Assembly (NCBI RefSeq): GCF_002464935.1
Contig: NZ_NBYY01000028.1
Coordinates: 81,161-145,160 of the forward strand
Source: Candidatus Enterovibrio escicola
GTDB lineage: Bacteria; Pseudomonadota; Gammaproteobacteria; Enterobacterales; Vibrionaceae
Length of the DNA stretch: 64,000 nt
Direction: 5' to 3'
The notes below the pieces were generated by a model. The model did not search any database and was not told where the DNA came from. It saw only the letters and a program-made list of their open reading frames with translations. How positions within the stretch are numbered: position 1 is the first letter of the stretch; the number at the start of each line of letters is the position of its first letter. Of this stretch, positions 19,866-30,466 are shown one piece after another. The position numbers and the translations under genes are program-made.

Positions 19866-21503
19866 TTGAAAATTAAACGATTTTTTGCGAAAAACATGCG
19901 AACGGCATTGGCTGAAGTGAAAGAAGCGTTAGGTGCTGATGCAGTCATTATGTCCAATAAAAAAGTGACGGGGGGAGTCGAAATTGTGGCGGCCATAGAT
20001 ACAGAAACGCCAACACACTATGTGGATAACAAGGTTGTTCGCTCACAAATGTCATCAGGCAGGGATCGATCACAACAAAAATCCCAGCTCGCAGATGATA
20101 AGATCTCTATACGTCGATATGTAGACCAAGAAACCACAAAAAAACCGTTAGGAAGTGCACTTGGAAATAAGTTTTCAAGTTTGCTAGATTGTTATCAATC
20201 TAATTTACCTGAAAGTCAGAGTATCGATGATACTGGAAATGTGGTGCGTCGTAGTCAAAGTGAATCTTTATACAAGGCACAGTTATCAGTAGAAGGTCAG
20301 AACGGAAATAGTAGTAATGACGTATCGCAAGATGCATTGATGCAACACAGTTCTGCAGACAATAGGGGTGTACGAAAATATGATTTTTCTCATAGATATG
20401 GCAGTTCTCAGAACCATGCCATTTCGCAACGTAACAATGTTAATTCGCACTCCCAGCAACAAGCAAAAAGCCAAGATCTGGATAGGTTATATTGTCAAAA
20501 ACGTGTTGAAGTCAATCGGAGAGAGATGCGTGTTGAATCGTGTAATTCGTCTCCTCGTCAAATAAGTGAAATGGAAGCCGTGCGTACAGAAATGTTAACT
20601 ATCCGTAACCTGCTCGAACATCAGTTAGCAGGTTTGATGTGGCAAGAAGTTGAGCGAAAAGAACCGCTCAGGGCTATGTTGATTAAACGATTGGAGAGAA
20701 TGGGTCTTTCTCCGGTGCTTGCTGATCAACTTGCTGGCTATATTCCAGAAGAAACTTCACCGAGTGAGGCATGGTCAGAATTGCTTAATTTACTGGCGGA
20801 TCAGGTGATTACATCGAACGAGAATTTATCAGAAATGCTCGGTGTAGTAGCTCTTTTAGGACCAACAGGTGTAGGAAAAACCACCACAATCGCAAAATTA
20901 GCGGCTCGGGCTGCTATGGACTTTGGTTCAGAAGAAATTGCGTTGGTGACAACGGATACATTTCGTATCGGTGCGCACGAGCAACTTACTACGTACGGTA
21001 GAATATTAGGTTGCACGGTTAAAGTTGCCAAAGATGCTGATGCATTGGCCGATATCTTATACCAGTTACGTCATCGACGACTGATTTTATTGGATACAGC
21101 GGGGATGGGACAACGGGATCTCAGATTATCCGAACAACTAGATACTCTAATTCAGAGCAAGGATTCACATATCCGGAGTCTACTAGTGTTACCAGCGACG
21201 TCACAACGTCGTGTGTTACAGGAAACGATCGACCATTTCCGGCGTATTCCATTATCAGGGTGTGTTTTGACGAAGCTGGATGAATCCCTTAGTCTTGGGG
21301 AATTACTCAGTGTTACCATTGAAAATGCTCTTCCAGTAATGTATCTAGCTGAGGGTCAGAGGGTACCGGAAGATATTCGCCAAGCTAGTGGTCGATATTT
21401 GGTTAACAAGGCCAGTGAATTAATGGATCAAGATTCAGAGCAGCAAAACCATTACTGGAGTCATGATATACCAGAGCCGAATGTGGCGGACTTTTATGAT
21501 TGA
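19866..21503 (+). CDS. flhF: FlhF, SRP-like GTPase placing the polar flagellum
   Basis: 545 residues. It starts with TTG, chosen because it yields the family N terminus MKIKRFFAKNMRTAL. A basic/polar, poorly conserved region (about 70-225) is followed by the NG GTPase domain: G1 GPTGVGKTTT near 332, TTDTFRIGAHEQL, LLDTAGMGQRD, and LTKLDES. FlhF recruits the first flagellar parts to the pole, with FlhG as its antagonist. Overlaps flhG by 8 bases. Confidence 0.94.
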   Translation: MKIKRFFAKNMRTALAEVKEALGADAVIMSNKKVTGGVEIVAAIDTETPTHYVDNKVVRSQMSSGRDRSQQKSQLADDKISIRRYVDQETTKKPLGSALGNKFSSLLDCYQSNLPESQSIDDTGNVVRRSQSESLYKAQLSVEGQNGNSSNDVSQDALMQHSSADNRGVRKYDFSHRYGSSQNHAISQRNNVNSHSQQQAKSQDLDRLYCQKRVEVNRREMRVESCNSSPRQISEMEAVRTEMLTIRNLLEHQLAGLMWQEVERKEPLRAMLIKRLERMGLSPVLADQLAGYIPEETSPSEAWSELLNLLADQVITSNENLSEMLGVVALLGPTGVGKTTTIAKLAARAAMDFGSEEIALVTTDTFRIGAHEQLTTYGRILGCTVKVAKDADALADILYQLRHRRLILLDTAGMGQRDLRLSEQLDTLIQSKDSHIRSLLVLPATSQRRVLQETIDHFRRIPLSGCVLTKLDESLSLGELLSVTIENALPVMYLAEGQRVPEDIRQASGRYLVNKASELMDQDSEQQNHYWSHDIPEPNVADFYD

Positions 21504-22383
21504 TACAACTATCCATGATCAAGCAAGCGGTCTCCGACGACTAACAAACTCTACTCGTACCAAAGTAATAACTGTTACGGGCGGTAAAGGTGGTGTGGGT
21601 AAAACAAACATTACACTCGGTATGGCCACTTCAATGGCGAAGCAGGGTAAAAAAGTGATGGTGTTGGATGCTGATTTAGGACTGGCAAATATCGACGTGT
21701 TGCTTGGTCTGCGCGTAGGAAAAAATCTCAGTCATGTTATGCAAGGTATTTGTGACCTGAAGGATATTATCGTAGAAGGTCCACATGGTATGCGCATTAT
21801 ACCTGCATCATCGGGTATGCGTGGAATGACAGAGCTTTCTACCTCTCAACATGCAGGTCTTATCCGTGCATTTGGTTCCTTAGATGAAGGAGTTGATGTT
21901 TTGTTGGTTGATACAGCGGCAGGGATTTCAGACATGGTATTAAGTTTTTCTCGGGCGGCGCAAGATGTTGTTATAGTAGTATGCGACGAACCTACCTCTA
22001 TCACTGATGCTTATGCGTTGATTAAACTATTAAGTCGTGAACATGGTGTTACTCGATTCAAAATTGTGACTAATATGATACATAGTTACCGAGAGGGTCA
22101 TGAGCTTTTCATGAAATTAACTCGTGTAACGGAGAGATTTTTAAATGCTAATCTAGAATTAGTAGCATGTGTACCATTAGATGAACGTGTGCGTCAGGCG
22201 GTGAAGAGACAAAAGGTCGTGGTTGATGCATACCCCAGTTCTCCCGCAGCGCTGGCGGTCAATACTTTGGCAAACAAAGCACTGACATGGCCAGTACCTC
22301 GCATCCTTAGTGGACATTTAGAATTTTTTGTTGAGCGATTGCTCATTCGAGACGAAGCAGCTGGAGATTACCTAAGTGAGTAG
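21496..22383 (+). CDS. flhG: FlhG (FleN), MinD-like ATPase limiting flagellar number
   Basis: 295 residues from the ATG at 21496 (an upstream in-frame ATG at 21463 lies inside flhF). Deviant Walker A GGKGGVGKTN is at about 28-37, then VLDADLGLANID, LLVDTAAGIS, and a C-terminal amphipathic region. FlhG keeps flagella to the proper number and restrains FlrA. Its stop overlaps fliA by 8 bases. Confidence 0.94.
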   Translation: MIDTTIHDQASGLRRLTNSTRTKVITVTGGKGGVGKTNITLGMATSMAKQGKKVMVLDADLGLANIDVLLGLRVGKNLSHVMQGICDLKDIIVEGPHGMRIIPASSGMRGMTELSTSQHAGLIRAFGSLDEGVDVLLVDTAAGISDMVLSFSRAAQDVVIVVCDEPTSITDAYALIKLLSREHGVTRFKIVTNMIHSYREGHELFMKLTRVTERFLNANLELVACVPLDERVRQAVKRQKVVVDAYPSSPAALAVNTLANKALTWPVPRILSGHLEFFVERLLIRDEAAGDYLSE

Positions 22384-23098
22384 GGTTCTCACCTATAGAA
22401 GATCAGGAGAATCAACCGCGTCAGTTGTAAAACAATATTCCACACTGGTCAAACGTATTGCCCATCATTTAGTCGCTAAATTGCCTCCAAATGTTCAGGT
22501 TCAGGATTTGATACAGGCTGGCATGATTGGCCTGCTAGAAGCGCAAAAAAACTATAAACCGTCAAAGGGGGCGAGTTTTGAAACCTATGCAGGTATTAGG
22601 ATTCGTGGTTCGATGCTTGATGACATTCGCAAAGGAGATTGGGTACCGCGCTCAGTACACAAAAATAACCGTCAGATTAGGGATGCGATCGCGCAACTGG
22701 AAGGAGAATTAGGACGAGATCCTAATGACAGTGAAATAGCAAAACGCTTGGCTATGAGTCTTACTCAATACCATAATGCGTTAAACGACATTTATTCTGG
22801 GCGTCTCATTGGGATGGAGGGTTTGGAGGTTCAAGAAGATACTTTTGTTATAAAAAATAATAGAGAAGAGAACCTTCCCTTTCAGCAAGTTGTAGAAGAT
22901 AGATTTAAAGAGCACCTAGCTAGAGCTATCAGGGGACTTCCTGAAAGAGAGGTTCTGGTACTCTCTCTTTATTATGATGAGGAACTTAATCTTAAAGAGA
23001 TAGGTGCCATTATTGGGGTTAGTGAATCCCGAGTTTGCCAGATACAAAATCAAGCAATGCATCGGTTACGAACCAAGTTATCTGCTTGGTCAAAGTAA
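22376..23098 (+). CDS. fliA: FliA, flagellar sigma-28 factor
   Basis: 240 residues with sigma regions 2 (LIQAGMIGLLEAQKNY, RIRGSMLDDIRKGDWVPRS), 3 (GRDPNDSEIAKRLAM) and 4 (LKEIGAIIGVSESRVCQIQN). FliA drives class IV genes (flagellins, motor). Start GTG, inside the end of flhG. Intact, so late flagellar genes elsewhere could still be expressed. Confidence 0.94.
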   Translation: MSRVLTYRRSGESTASVVKQYSTLVKRIAHHLVAKLPPNVQVQDLIQAGMIGLLEAQKNYKPSKGASFETYAGIRIRGSMLDDIRKGDWVPRSVHKNNRQIRDAIAQLEGELGRDPNDSEIAKRLAMSLTQYHNALNDIYSGRLIGMEGLEVQEDTFVIKNNREENLPFQQVVEDRFKEHLARAIRGLPEREVLVLSLYYDEELNLKEIGAIIGVSESRVCQIQNQAMHRLRTKLSAWSK

Positions 23099-23135
23099 GT
23101 TTCGACAATTATAAGGGATCTCACTGGAGGCAACT

Positions 23136-23516
23136 TTGGACACAAGCGTGAAAATCCTCATTGTTGACGACTTTTCAACAATGCGTCGTATCGTTAAAAA
23201 CCTTCTCCGTGATCTGGGCTTCAGCAATACTGTTGAAGCAGATGACGGCTTAACAGCTCTGCCAATCCTAAAGAAAGGTGGTATTGATTTCGTAGTTACT
23301 GATTGGAATATGCCAGGCATGCAGGGCATTGATTTACTTAAGAACATTCGTGCAGATGATAGTCTAAAACATCTACCAGTACTGATGATTACCGCTGAAG
23401 CAAAGCGTGAACAAATCGTTGAAGCAGCTCAAGCTGGTGTTAATGGTTATATAGTTAAACCATTTACAGCCACTACGTTAAAGGAAAAAATTGATAAGAT
23501 TTTTCAGCGTATGTGA
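23136..23516 (+). CDS. cheY: CheY, chemotaxis response regulator
   Basis: 126-residue single receiver domain: D11-D12, phospho-acceptor D56 (VVTDWNMPG), [10 protein letters not shown] and the KPFT lysine motif near 109. It starts with TTG, chosen because GGAGG stands five bases before it; a GTG four codons on is possible. CheY-P binds FliM (12522) and switches rotation. Best matched to the vibrio flagellar CheY (CheY3 type). Confidence 0.94.
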   Translation: MDTSVKILIVDDFSTMRRIVKNLLRDLGFSNTVEADDGLTALPILKKGGIDFVVTDWNMPGMQGIDLLKNIRADDSLKHLPVLMITAEAKREQIVEAAQAGVNGYIVKPFTATTLKEKIDKIFQRM

Positions 23517-23551
23517 TCTGTTTCTTCGCCTAGTGAAGGATTATAAATACG

Positions 23552-24271
23552 ATGATTACACTCGAGCAAGCTAAAAAATTGGTCAGTTTTCTCGAAGAAG
23601 GGAATAAGAAGGATGCAAATGAATTACTGGTAAAAATGTCCAGTGACCCATACAATCCGCTCTTTAAAGAAGTAGGAAAATTGACTCGGCAACTGCACGA
23701 TTCTCTTGCTAATTTCCGTTTGGATCCAAGAATTAGTGATTTAGCGACGACTGAGATCCCTGATGCGAAAAACCGCCTTAAATTTGTTATAGAAACAACG
23801 GAGATTGCTGCAAATCGAACTATGGATGTAGTAGAAGCTACGTTGCCAATTGCGGATAACCTTCATAAATGCCTGTCTCAGGTTCGTCCACAGTGGGATA
23901 ACCTAATGGGAGGTCGAATTGACCTAGTTAGCTTTAAAGATCTCTGTTATAAGATTGACGGATTATTGACGCAAGTGGAAGGAGATACGGCGAAGCTACA
24001 TGGTCAATTGACCGAAATTCTGATGGCGCAAGATTTCCAAGATTTAACTGGACAGGTTATTCGTCGTGTTATCGATTTAGTGCAGGAAGTTGAAAACCAA
24101 TTAGTTGATATCCTGACTGCATTTGGTTTGGATGATGACCACAAACAAATAGAACAAAAAACAGAAATCGAAGCTGAGGGGCCTATTGTTACTAAAGATC
24201 TTCGTCAGGAAAAAGAAGTGATGAAAAGTCAGGATGATGTAGACGATTTACTTTTAAGTCTTGGTTTTTAG
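23552..24271 (+). CDS. cheZ: CheZ, CheY-P phosphatase
   Basis: 239 residues, mainly helical. The catalytic motif with the glutamine (AQDFQDLTGQVIRRV) is at about 152-166, and a C-terminal CheY-binding amphipathic peptide (DDVDDLLLSLGF) ends the protein. Lies between cheY and cheA as in Vibrio. Confidence 0.94.
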   Translation: MITLEQAKKLVSFLEEGNKKDANELLVKMSSDPYNPLFKEVGKLTRQLHDSLANFRLDPRISDLATTEIPDAKNRLKFVIETTEIAANRTMDVVEATLPIADNLHKCLSQVRPQWDNLMGGRIDLVSFKDLCYKIDGLLTQVEGDTAKLHGQLTEILMAQDFQDLTGQVIRRVIDLVQEVENQLVDILTAFGLDDDHKQIEQKTEIEAEGPIVTKDLRQEKEVMKSQDDVDDLLLSLGF

Positions 24272-24280
24272 GGGTGTGTC

Positions 24281-26431
24281 ATGAGCTTTGAAATGGATGA
24301 AGAAATCCTGCATGACTTTCTGATTGAAGCAGGTGAAATCCTAGAATTGTTGTCCGAACAGTTGGTCGATTTAGAGAAATCTCCAAATGATCGCGATTTA
24401 CTCAATGCCATTTTTCGTGGCTTCCACACGGTTAAAGGCGGGGCAGGATTTTTATCACTGCAAGAGTTGGTTGAGACTTGTCATGGTGCAGAGAGTATTT
24501 TTGATAACCTTCGCAATGGAGGTCGTCAGTTGACATCTGAAATGATGGATATCATCCTTCAAGCACTTGATACCGCTAATGCTCAATTTTCTTGCGTGCA
24601 AACTAATGAAACTACTAATGTAGCAGATCCTGTGTTATTAGAAGCTCTGCACAAATACAGTAGACCGGTTTCTTCTGAAGAGGAACTGATCGAAGAAGCT
24701 GTTACAACTGATCCATCTGGAATCTCTGTAGATGGTGGTGTGATCGCAGGGTGCTCAGTTGATGAAATTACTGATGATGAATTTGATATTTTGTTGGATC
24801 AGTTACATGGCAAAGGCCAAGACCCTAAGAGTAATCCGTTACAAAATGCTGAAGCACTAGCCCCTTCTTCTAATAGTGATGACATCACTGATGATGAATT
24901 TGAGAAACTCCTCGACGATTTGCATGGTTTAGGTAAAAGTCCTACTGTTACTTGTAACGCTGTTCCAGCGGAATCACTATCTAAATATGTAACAGTTGAG
25001 AGTCCAAGCTCTGGTGAAATAACAGACGATGAGTTCGAAAATCTGTTGGATGAGCTTCACGGTAAAGGTAAAAGCCCATTAGAAAGCAATGTTAAGAAGG
25101 CAGATGCTCCAAAAGTTGAGGCTAAACCTATAGATGTATCTTCTCCCAAGATGGGATCGAAGCCAACATCTAAACCAACATATAGATCGGAAGAATTGGA
25201 GGTTAAGAGATCTACTGTTTCAGTACAAAAACCAGTAAAAATGGAAGATAAAAGATCATTAACGTCTCAGATTGATCAAACTGTCCGTGTTAATACCTCG
25301 ACGCTTGATACCATCATGAACATGGTTGGAGAACTGGTTCTGGTTCGCAACCGATTAGTTAGCTTAGGAGCCGACTGTGATGATGAAAACATGGCGAAAG
25401 CCGTTACCAACTTGGATGTGGTAACTGCTGACTTGCAAGGCGCGGTAATGCAGACTCGTATGCAACCCATTAAAAAAATTTTCGGGCGCTTCCCTAGAGT
25501 TGTTCGAGATTTGGCACGAGTTCTGAAGAAAGATATCGTGCTGGAAATGCGTGGTGAAGATACTGATTTGGATAAAAACTTGGTTGAAGCACTGGCTGAC
25601 CCAATGGTTCACTTGGTACGAAATTCTGTTGATCACGGTATCGAAATGCCTGGCGTTCGTGAAAAAATCGGTAAATCCCGCGTGGGTACAGTGACTTTAG
25701 CTGCATCACAAGAAGGAGACCATATTCTACTCACTATAGAAGATGATGGAGGTGGCATGGATGCTGTCAAGCTTCGTAGCATTGCGGTTGATCGTGGTGT
25801 GATGGACGTAGATGCCGCCGCACGACTGTCAGATTTAGAATCATTTAACCTAATTTTTGCACCAGGATTTTCGACGAAAATAGAGATCTCGGATATTTCA
25901 GGGCGTGGTGTGGGGATGGATGTGGTGAAAACCGCAATCACTCAGCTCAATGGTACGATCTCTATCGATTCAGTGTTAGGTCGTGGTACCATAATTTCAA
26001 TCAAAGTTCCCCTAACACTCGCGATCCTACCTACTTTGATGGTGGGTATCGGGAAGAACCCGTTCGCATTTCCGTTATCCAATGTTAATGAAATTATTAC
26101 GTTAGATTTGTCTAAAACCAATACTGTTGATGGTCAGCTGACACTTATTGTCCGTGATAAAGCCATCCCACTATTTTATTTACAGGAGTGGTTATGTAAA
26201 ACAGGTGTTGAGAATTTAGGAAGCGGGCACGTGGTAATAGTTCAAATGGGACACAAATCCGTTGCGTTTGTGGTTGATTCACTTATTGGGCAAGAAGAGG
26301 TGGTCATAAAACCATTAGATGAATTACTTAAAGGCACCCCTGGAATGGCGGGTGCAACAATTACCAGTGATGGGCACATTGCCTTGATTTTGGATGTTCA
26401 AAATCTGCTGAAACGTTACGCTAGACGATAA
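24281..26431 (+). CDS. cheA: CheA, chemotaxis histidine kinase
   Basis: 716 residues: P1/Hpt with phospho-acceptor His in [13 protein letters not shown] (about 44-56); an acidic linker with three near-identical copies of a motif of the form ITDDEFxxLLDxLHGxGxxP (about 163, 202 and 248); dimerisation P3; HATPase P4 ([31 protein letters not shown]); and CheW-like P5. I recall such repeats in vibrio CheA as the ParP-binding localisation (LID) region, which fits with parP nearby. Phosphorylates CheY and CheB. Confidence 0.94.
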   Translation: MSFEMDEEILHDFLIEAGEILELLSEQLVDLEKSPNDRDLLNAIFRGFHTVKGGAGFLSLQELVETCHGAESIFDNLRNGGRQLTSEMMDIILQALDTANAQFSCVQTNETTNVADPVLLEALHKYSRPVSSEEELIEEAVTTDPSGISVDGGVIAGCSVDEITDDEFDILLDQLHGKGQDPKSNPLQNAEALAPSSNSDDITDDEFEKLLDDLHGLGKSPTVTCNAVPAESLSKYVTVESPSSGEITDDEFENLLDELHGKGKSPLESNVKKADAPKVEAKPIDVSSPKMGSKPTSKPTYRSEELEVKRSTVSVQKPVKMEDKRSLTSQIDQTVRVNTSTLDTIMNMVGELVLVRNRLVSLGADCDDENMAKAVTNLDVVTADLQGAVMQTRMQPIKKIFGRFPRVVRDLARVLKKDIVLEMRGEDTDLDKNLVEALADPMVHLVRNSVDHGIEMPGVREKIGKSRVGTVTLAASQEGDHILLTIEDDGGGMDAVKLRSIAVDRGVMDVDAAARLSDLESFNLIFAPGFSTKIEISDISGRGVGMDVVKTAITQLNGTISIDSVLGRGTIISIKVPLTLAILPTLMVGIGKNPFAFPLSNVNEIITLDLSKTNTVDGQLTLIVRDKAIPLFYLQEWLCKTGVENLGSGHVVIVQMGHKSVAFVVDSLIGQEEVVIKPLDELLKGTPGMAGATITSDGHIALILDVQNLLKRYARR

Positions 26432-26448
26432 CAGTAAACAGGAATGAC

Positions 26449-27576
26449 ATGGTAGTGAAAGTATTGGTGGTAGATGATTCAATTTTTTTCCGTCGCCGTG
26501 TTAGTGAAATTATCAATGGTGATCCTCGTCTTCAAGTCATCGAATGTGCAGTAAATGGAAAGGACGCTGTTGAGAAAGTAGCGTTACTGAAGCCTGATAT
26601 CATCACAATGGATATTGAAATGCCTGTGATGGATGGGATAACAGCTGTTCGTGAAATCATGAAGTCAAACCCTAGGCCAATTTTGATGTTCTCTTCGCTA
26701 ACGCATGACGGTGCAAAAGCAACACTCAATGCATTGGATGCGGGAGCCCTCGACTTTTTACCAAAGAAATTTGAAGACATTGCACTTAATCGTGATGATG
26801 CTGCAACTTTGTTGCAGCAGCGTATCGTTGAAATTTCACGGAAACGTTTATTTATGCGATGTCCTCCAGATATCGTTTGTTCAGCAATGGCTGTGCCCCT
26901 TGGAACAGAGTCTTCTATGAGAAAGCAATTAAATTCCATTTCGAATGGAAGAGCCTCTAAATTTCTATCTGTTGGCAGATGTTTTGAAGCCAGTGGTAAG
27001 CGGTATAGATTGGTGGTAATTGGTACGTCAACAGGTGGTCCGGTTGCGTTACAGCAAGTATTAAAGGCCCTGCCAGCGAATTTTCCTATACCAATAGTGT
27101 TAATCCAGCATATGCCATCAACATTTACAGGTGCTTTTGCGCAACGTCTCAATGGTCTATGCAAAATTTCAGTAAAAGAAGCGGAAGATGGAGACAAGCT
27201 ACAGGCCGGTATTGCTTACCTAGCACCTGGAGGTATGCAAATGATGATTAAAGGTCATCATAGTACTGCTCGTATTAGACTTATTGAGGGTGGAAACCGA
27301 ATGAATTATAAACCCAGTGTCGATGTGACCTTTTGTTCAGCCGCCAAGACCTATGGTGATAAAGTATTATCCCTAGTATTGACAGGGATGGGAGCAGATG
27401 GTCGTGAGGGTGCAAGAATGTTAAAGGAAGTGGGTGCTACAGTATGGGCTCAGGATGAAGAAAGCTGTGTTGTCTATGGTATGCCTCGTGCTGTTGTTAA
27501 AGCAGGGATTTCTACCGAAGATCTTCCCCTCGATAGAGTTGCTGAACGCATCCTCGTCGAACTCAATCTAGTATAA
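26449..27576 (+). CDS. cheB: CheB, chemoreceptor methylesterase/response regulator
   Basis: 375 residues: a receiver with D55 ([10 protein letters not shown]), a linker, then the esterase domain with its catalytic set: Ser in GTSTGGP, His in [11 protein letters not shown], and Asp in [11 protein letters not shown]. CheB removes methyl groups from receptors for adaptation. No cheR lies in the window; in vibrios it is usually elsewhere in the flagellar region. Confidence 0.94.
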   Translation: MVVKVLVVDDSIFFRRRVSEIINGDPRLQVIECAVNGKDAVEKVALLKPDIITMDIEMPVMDGITAVREIMKSNPRPILMFSSLTHDGAKATLNALDAGALDFLPKKFEDIALNRDDAATLLQQRIVEISRKRLFMRCPPDIVCSAMAVPLGTESSMRKQLNSISNGRASKFLSVGRCFEASGKRYRLVVIGTSTGGPVALQQVLKALPANFPIPIVLIQHMPSTFTGAFAQRLNGLCKISVKEAEDGDKLQAGIAYLAPGGMQMMIKGHHSTARIRLIEGGNRMNYKPSVDVTFCSAAKTYGDKVLSLVLTGMGADGREGARMLKEVGATVWAQDEESCVVYGMPRAVVKAGISTEDLPLDRVAERILVELNLV

Positions 27577-27585
27577 GGATTTGTT

Positions 27586-28365
27586 TTGATAGTCTGGAGC
27601 ATTGCAAACCAGAAAGGTGGTGTTGGAAAAACAACTTCAACGATTGCCTTAGCTGGTCTTCTCAGTGAGAGAAATAAGCGTGTATTGCTGATTGATACAG
27701 ATCCTCATGCGTCTCTGACGATTTATCTGAATTATGATTCAGATAAACTTCCTTATTCCTTGTTTGATCTCTTTCAGTTGCAGACTATCAACCGTGACAT
27801 GATTAAGCCACTGATCCTAAATACTATGTATAAAAATCTCGATCTATTAGCATCGCATATGTCATTGGCGACGTTAGATCGTGCAATGGGTAACCGCGGT
27901 GGTATGGGTTTGATGCTGAAAAAAACCTTGGCATGTTTAAAAGAAGAGTACGATTTCGCACTCATTGATTGCCCACCAATTCTAGGAGTTATGATGGTGA
28001 ACGCTATGGCAGCTAGTACCCGCATTCTTATTCCTGTTCAAACGGAGTTTCTCGCTATGAAGGGACTCGAGCGGATGATGCGTACGCTTCAAATTATGCA
28101 AAAAACTCGGAGTTCAGCTTTTAAGGTGTGTATTATACCGACCATGTATGACAAACGTACACGTGCCTCTCTTGAAACCCTCCAAAAACTAAAAGTACTG
28201 TATCCAGGTCAAATTTGGTCATCGGCGGTACCTATTGATACTAAATTTCGTGATGCTAGTTTAAAGCATATACCACCTTCGTATTACGCTAAGAATTGTC
28301 GTGGTGTGTTTGCATATAAAACATTGCTCTCTTATTTAGAACGACTTGAGCAGGATGAAAGATAA
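27586..28365 (+). CDS. parC: ParC, ParA-like ATPase placing chemotaxis arrays at the pole
   Basis: 259 residues. It starts with TTG, giving MIVWSIANQKGGVGKTTS; the deviant Walker A is at 8-16, then DTDPHASLT and LIDCPP. In Vibrio cholerae a ParA-like protein encoded exactly here (between cheB and parP) guides polar inheritance of chemotaxis arrays, so I prefer ParC to a chromosome-segregation ParA. No parB follows. Confidence 0.88.
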   Translation: MIVWSIANQKGGVGKTTSTIALAGLLSERNKRVLLIDTDPHASLTIYLNYDSDKLPYSLFDLFQLQTINRDMIKPLILNTMYKNLDLLASHMSLATLDRAMGNRGGMGLMLKKTLACLKEEYDFALIDCPPILGVMMVNAMAASTRILIPVQTEFLAMKGLERMMRTLQIMQKTRSSAFKVCIIPTMYDKRTRASLETLQKLKVLYPGQIWSSAVPIDTKFRDASLKHIPPSYYAKNCRGVFAYKTLLSYLERLEQDER

Positions 28366-29317
28366 TCGCGATATATCCAGTATTCAGGCACTGGATTCTT
28401 ATTTTGAGGCGTTGTTGCTCGACGAAGTTCTGTTTCAGTTCGAAGATATAGATATGATATTGAAATCGGTTGCAGATCTTAATGTGACACCAACACTTAG
28501 GCTTCAGTCTAGATTGATCAACAATTCAGTGGAGTCTACAGGTGTATCATCAATGCAAGCAGAGCTTGATCTTTCACATGTTGAAAAACTGTTTGGTCAG
28601 TTAAAACTAGATGAAAACATGGAAGTGGAAATCATTTCTGAGCAAAAATTGGTTATTGATACTGATGTTATGGCAAACAAAGAGGTCTTGGTTGAAATAA
28701 AGACTGAAAATACTGAAAACGCATTCATGGCATATGCGGATGAAGTGATTGAGCCTGTGAAAGAGGTTATGGCTTCATATCCACATGTAGATACAGAAAT
28801 CTACGTTAATGATGAGTCTGAGGTACAAACAAAGAGAGAGATAGTCTCTCCTTGGCAAAATATCACGACAAAAGATGTGTTTCAGGTTTTGTTTTTTGAA
28901 TCCGTAGGTGTGACCTATGCTGTACCATTAGCAGAACTTGGTGGAATTCATCGTCTGAAAGAGTGTAATCACTTGATGGGTCGACCTGCTTGGTATTTGG
29001 GATTACAGACCGAACGGAACCATCAATTTGATATTGTGGATACCGGAAAGTGGATGATGGCTGAAAGAATAACATATGATAACCATCGAGATGACTATAA
29101 TTATATTGTACTCTTAGGCGACAGTAAATGGGGCTTGGCTTGTGATGTCCTACAAGGGACTGAATTACTCAAAATTGAGCAAGTGCAGTGGAGATTACAA
29201 GTGGGTAAACGGCCATGGTTAACTGGATTAGTCAAAGAGAAAATGTGTGCACTTCTCCATGTCGAAGCTCTTGTTACCCTGCTTAATCAAGGTGTTGATG
29301 CCAAGGCGTTGATGTAG
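28355..29317 (+). CDS. parP: ParP, CheW-like polar array tether
   Basis: About 320 residues from the ATG at 28355 (a TTG at 28346 is the alternative). The N-terminal half is acidic and variable. The C-terminal half (about 160-310) is a CheW-like fold (VFQVLFFESVGVTYAVPLAE, then GRPAWYLGLQ, ending with LLHVEALVTLL). In vibrios ParP links CheA to ParC at the pole. Overlaps parC by 11 bases; cheW follows after 24. Confidence 0.87.
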   Translation: MKDNRDISSIQALDSYFEALLLDEVLFQFEDIDMILKSVADLNVTPTLRLQSRLINNSVESTGVSSMQAELDLSHVEKLFGQLKLDENMEVEIISEQKLVIDTDVMANKEVLVEIKTENTENAFMAYADEVIEPVKEVMASYPHVDTEIYVNDESEVQTKREIVSPWQNITTKDVFQVLFFESVGVTYAVPLAELGGIHRLKECNHLMGRPAWYLGLQTERNHQFDIVDTGKWMMAERITYDNHRDDYNYIVLLGDSKWGLACDVLQGTELLKIEQVQWRLQVGKRPWLTGLVKEKMCALLHVEALVTLLNQGVDAKALM

Positions 29318-29341
29318 AACAGCACGTTAAGGGAGGAATGA

Positions 29342-29830
29342 ATGTCTCAAGTTTCTGAAGTTCAAAAAGAAAATGTGAGTGATGAGATCCTGCAGTGGGT
29401 AACCTTCCAGCTAGAAAACGAAACCTATGGCATTAATGTCATGCAGGTACGGGAAGTTTTACGTTATTCTGAAATTGCACCTGTCCCAGGTGCACCAGAC
29501 TATGTTCATGGTATCATTAATCTTCGTGGTAATGTTGTTACAGTGATTGATACACGTTCGCGCTTTGGTTTGATACAAGGTGAGCTCAGTGACAACACGC
29601 GCGTGATCGTTATTGAAGCGGGATCCCAAGTTATTGGGATCATGGTCGATAGTGTGGCAGAGGTAGTTTACCTAAAAACCTCTGAAATCGATACTACACC
29701 AAGTGTAGGTACGGATGAGAGCGCTAAATTTATCCAAGGAGTGAGCAATCGTAACGGTAACCTATTGATTCTCGTAGACCTGAATAAACTGCTCTCTGAC
29801 GAAGAGTGGTCTGATATGAGTGTGTTGTGA
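29342..29830 (+). CDS. cheW: CheW, receptor-kinase coupling protein
   Basis: 162 residues, one CheW/SH3-like domain (VTFQLENETYGINVMQVREV, VPGAPDYVHGIINLRGNVV, GIMVDSVAEVVYL). Couples CheA to chemoreceptors. GGAGG lies 6 bases before the start. Its stop adjoins the next gene's ATG. Confidence 0.94.
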   Translation: MSQVSEVQKENVSDEILQWVTFQLENETYGINVMQVREVLRYSEIAPVPGAPDYVHGIINLRGNVVTVIDTRSRFGLIQGELSDNTRVIVIEAGSQVIGIMVDSVAEVVYLKTSEIDTTPSVGTDESAKFIQGVSNRNGNLLILVDLNKLLSDEEWSDMSVL

Positions 29831-30256
29831 ATGTTTGACTTTGTATTGTATTGGTTTCCATTCTGGGTTTCTACCGTCGTCAGTTTGGTTGTTTCTTTGT
29901 TGCTTTATCGAGGGAACAAGTCTAGGATAAAATTAGAAGTCAAGTTTCAAGCTATGGAACTTTTATGTAAACATTTCCGTCAGAAACAAGAGAGCCTAAT
30001 AAAGCAGTTCAATGAATTACGTTCAGGTTCGATGGGTATGAGTCAAAAACTTGCAGAATTGTCTGAACGTTTCGACAATCTTATTGAGAAACAAAACGAG
30101 TTGGAGATGTGTGATCCAGAAGGGCGTCTCTACAGTCGTGCAAATAAAATGGTAGAGTTAGGTGCAGATATTTATGAATTGATGGAAGAGTGTGATCTTC
30201 CAAAAGCGGAAGCTGAACTTCTCCTCAGCATCAAAAAACAGCGTATAGTTAGGTAA
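29831..30256 (+). CDS. DUF2802 family protein, end of the chemotaxis operon
   Basis: 141 residues: one N-terminal transmembrane segment (about 7-26), a coiled-coil middle rich in Q/E/K, and a C-terminal helix with YELMEECDLPKAEAELLLSI, typical of DUF2802. A gene of this family closes the chemotaxis operon in vibrios; its role is not known to me. It begins directly after the cheW stop. IS debris starts downstream. Confidence 0.8.
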   Translation: MFDFVLYWFPFWVSTVVSLVVSLLLYRGNKSRIKLEVKFQAMELLCKHFRQKQESLIKQFNELRSGSMGMSQKLAELSERFDNLIEKQNELEMCDPEGRLYSRANKMVELGADIYELMEECDLPKAEAELLLSIKKQRIVR

Positions 30257-30330
30257 GTCTTAGCACCCTCTGTGGCAGATTCATAACAAGTGATTCAAGC
30301 TGATATGGCCAGATAATATTAGGGGATCAT

Positions 30331-30466
30331 TATCTATAGCGATAAAAAATATTTAGTTGTCTCCCTTGAAGCAACACTCATCGAGAAAGGGGTTACTATC
30401 ATCATGAATACACGGAAGAACAGGACACGAAAGGTGATGAGGCTTTGGAATTGTCTTATTTTAAGA
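30331..30466 (+). mobile_element. IS982-family transposase fragment
   Basis: Translating this stretch gives a run like LEATLIEKGVTIIMNTRKN and then WNCLILRK, which matches the middle of IS982 transposases (GDKGYISxPLExEL...). Both ends are lost. It differs more from the other IS982 copies in the window than they do from each other. Confidence 0.6.

Noticed and set aside
26532..27197. Long open frame (221 codons) antisense to cheB
   Set aside because: Shadow of cheB; the product shows no domain and cheB on the plus strand is complete and conserved.
27586..28365. Chromosome or plasmid partition parA
   Set aside because: No parB or parS-like sites; position between cheB and parP identifies ParC.
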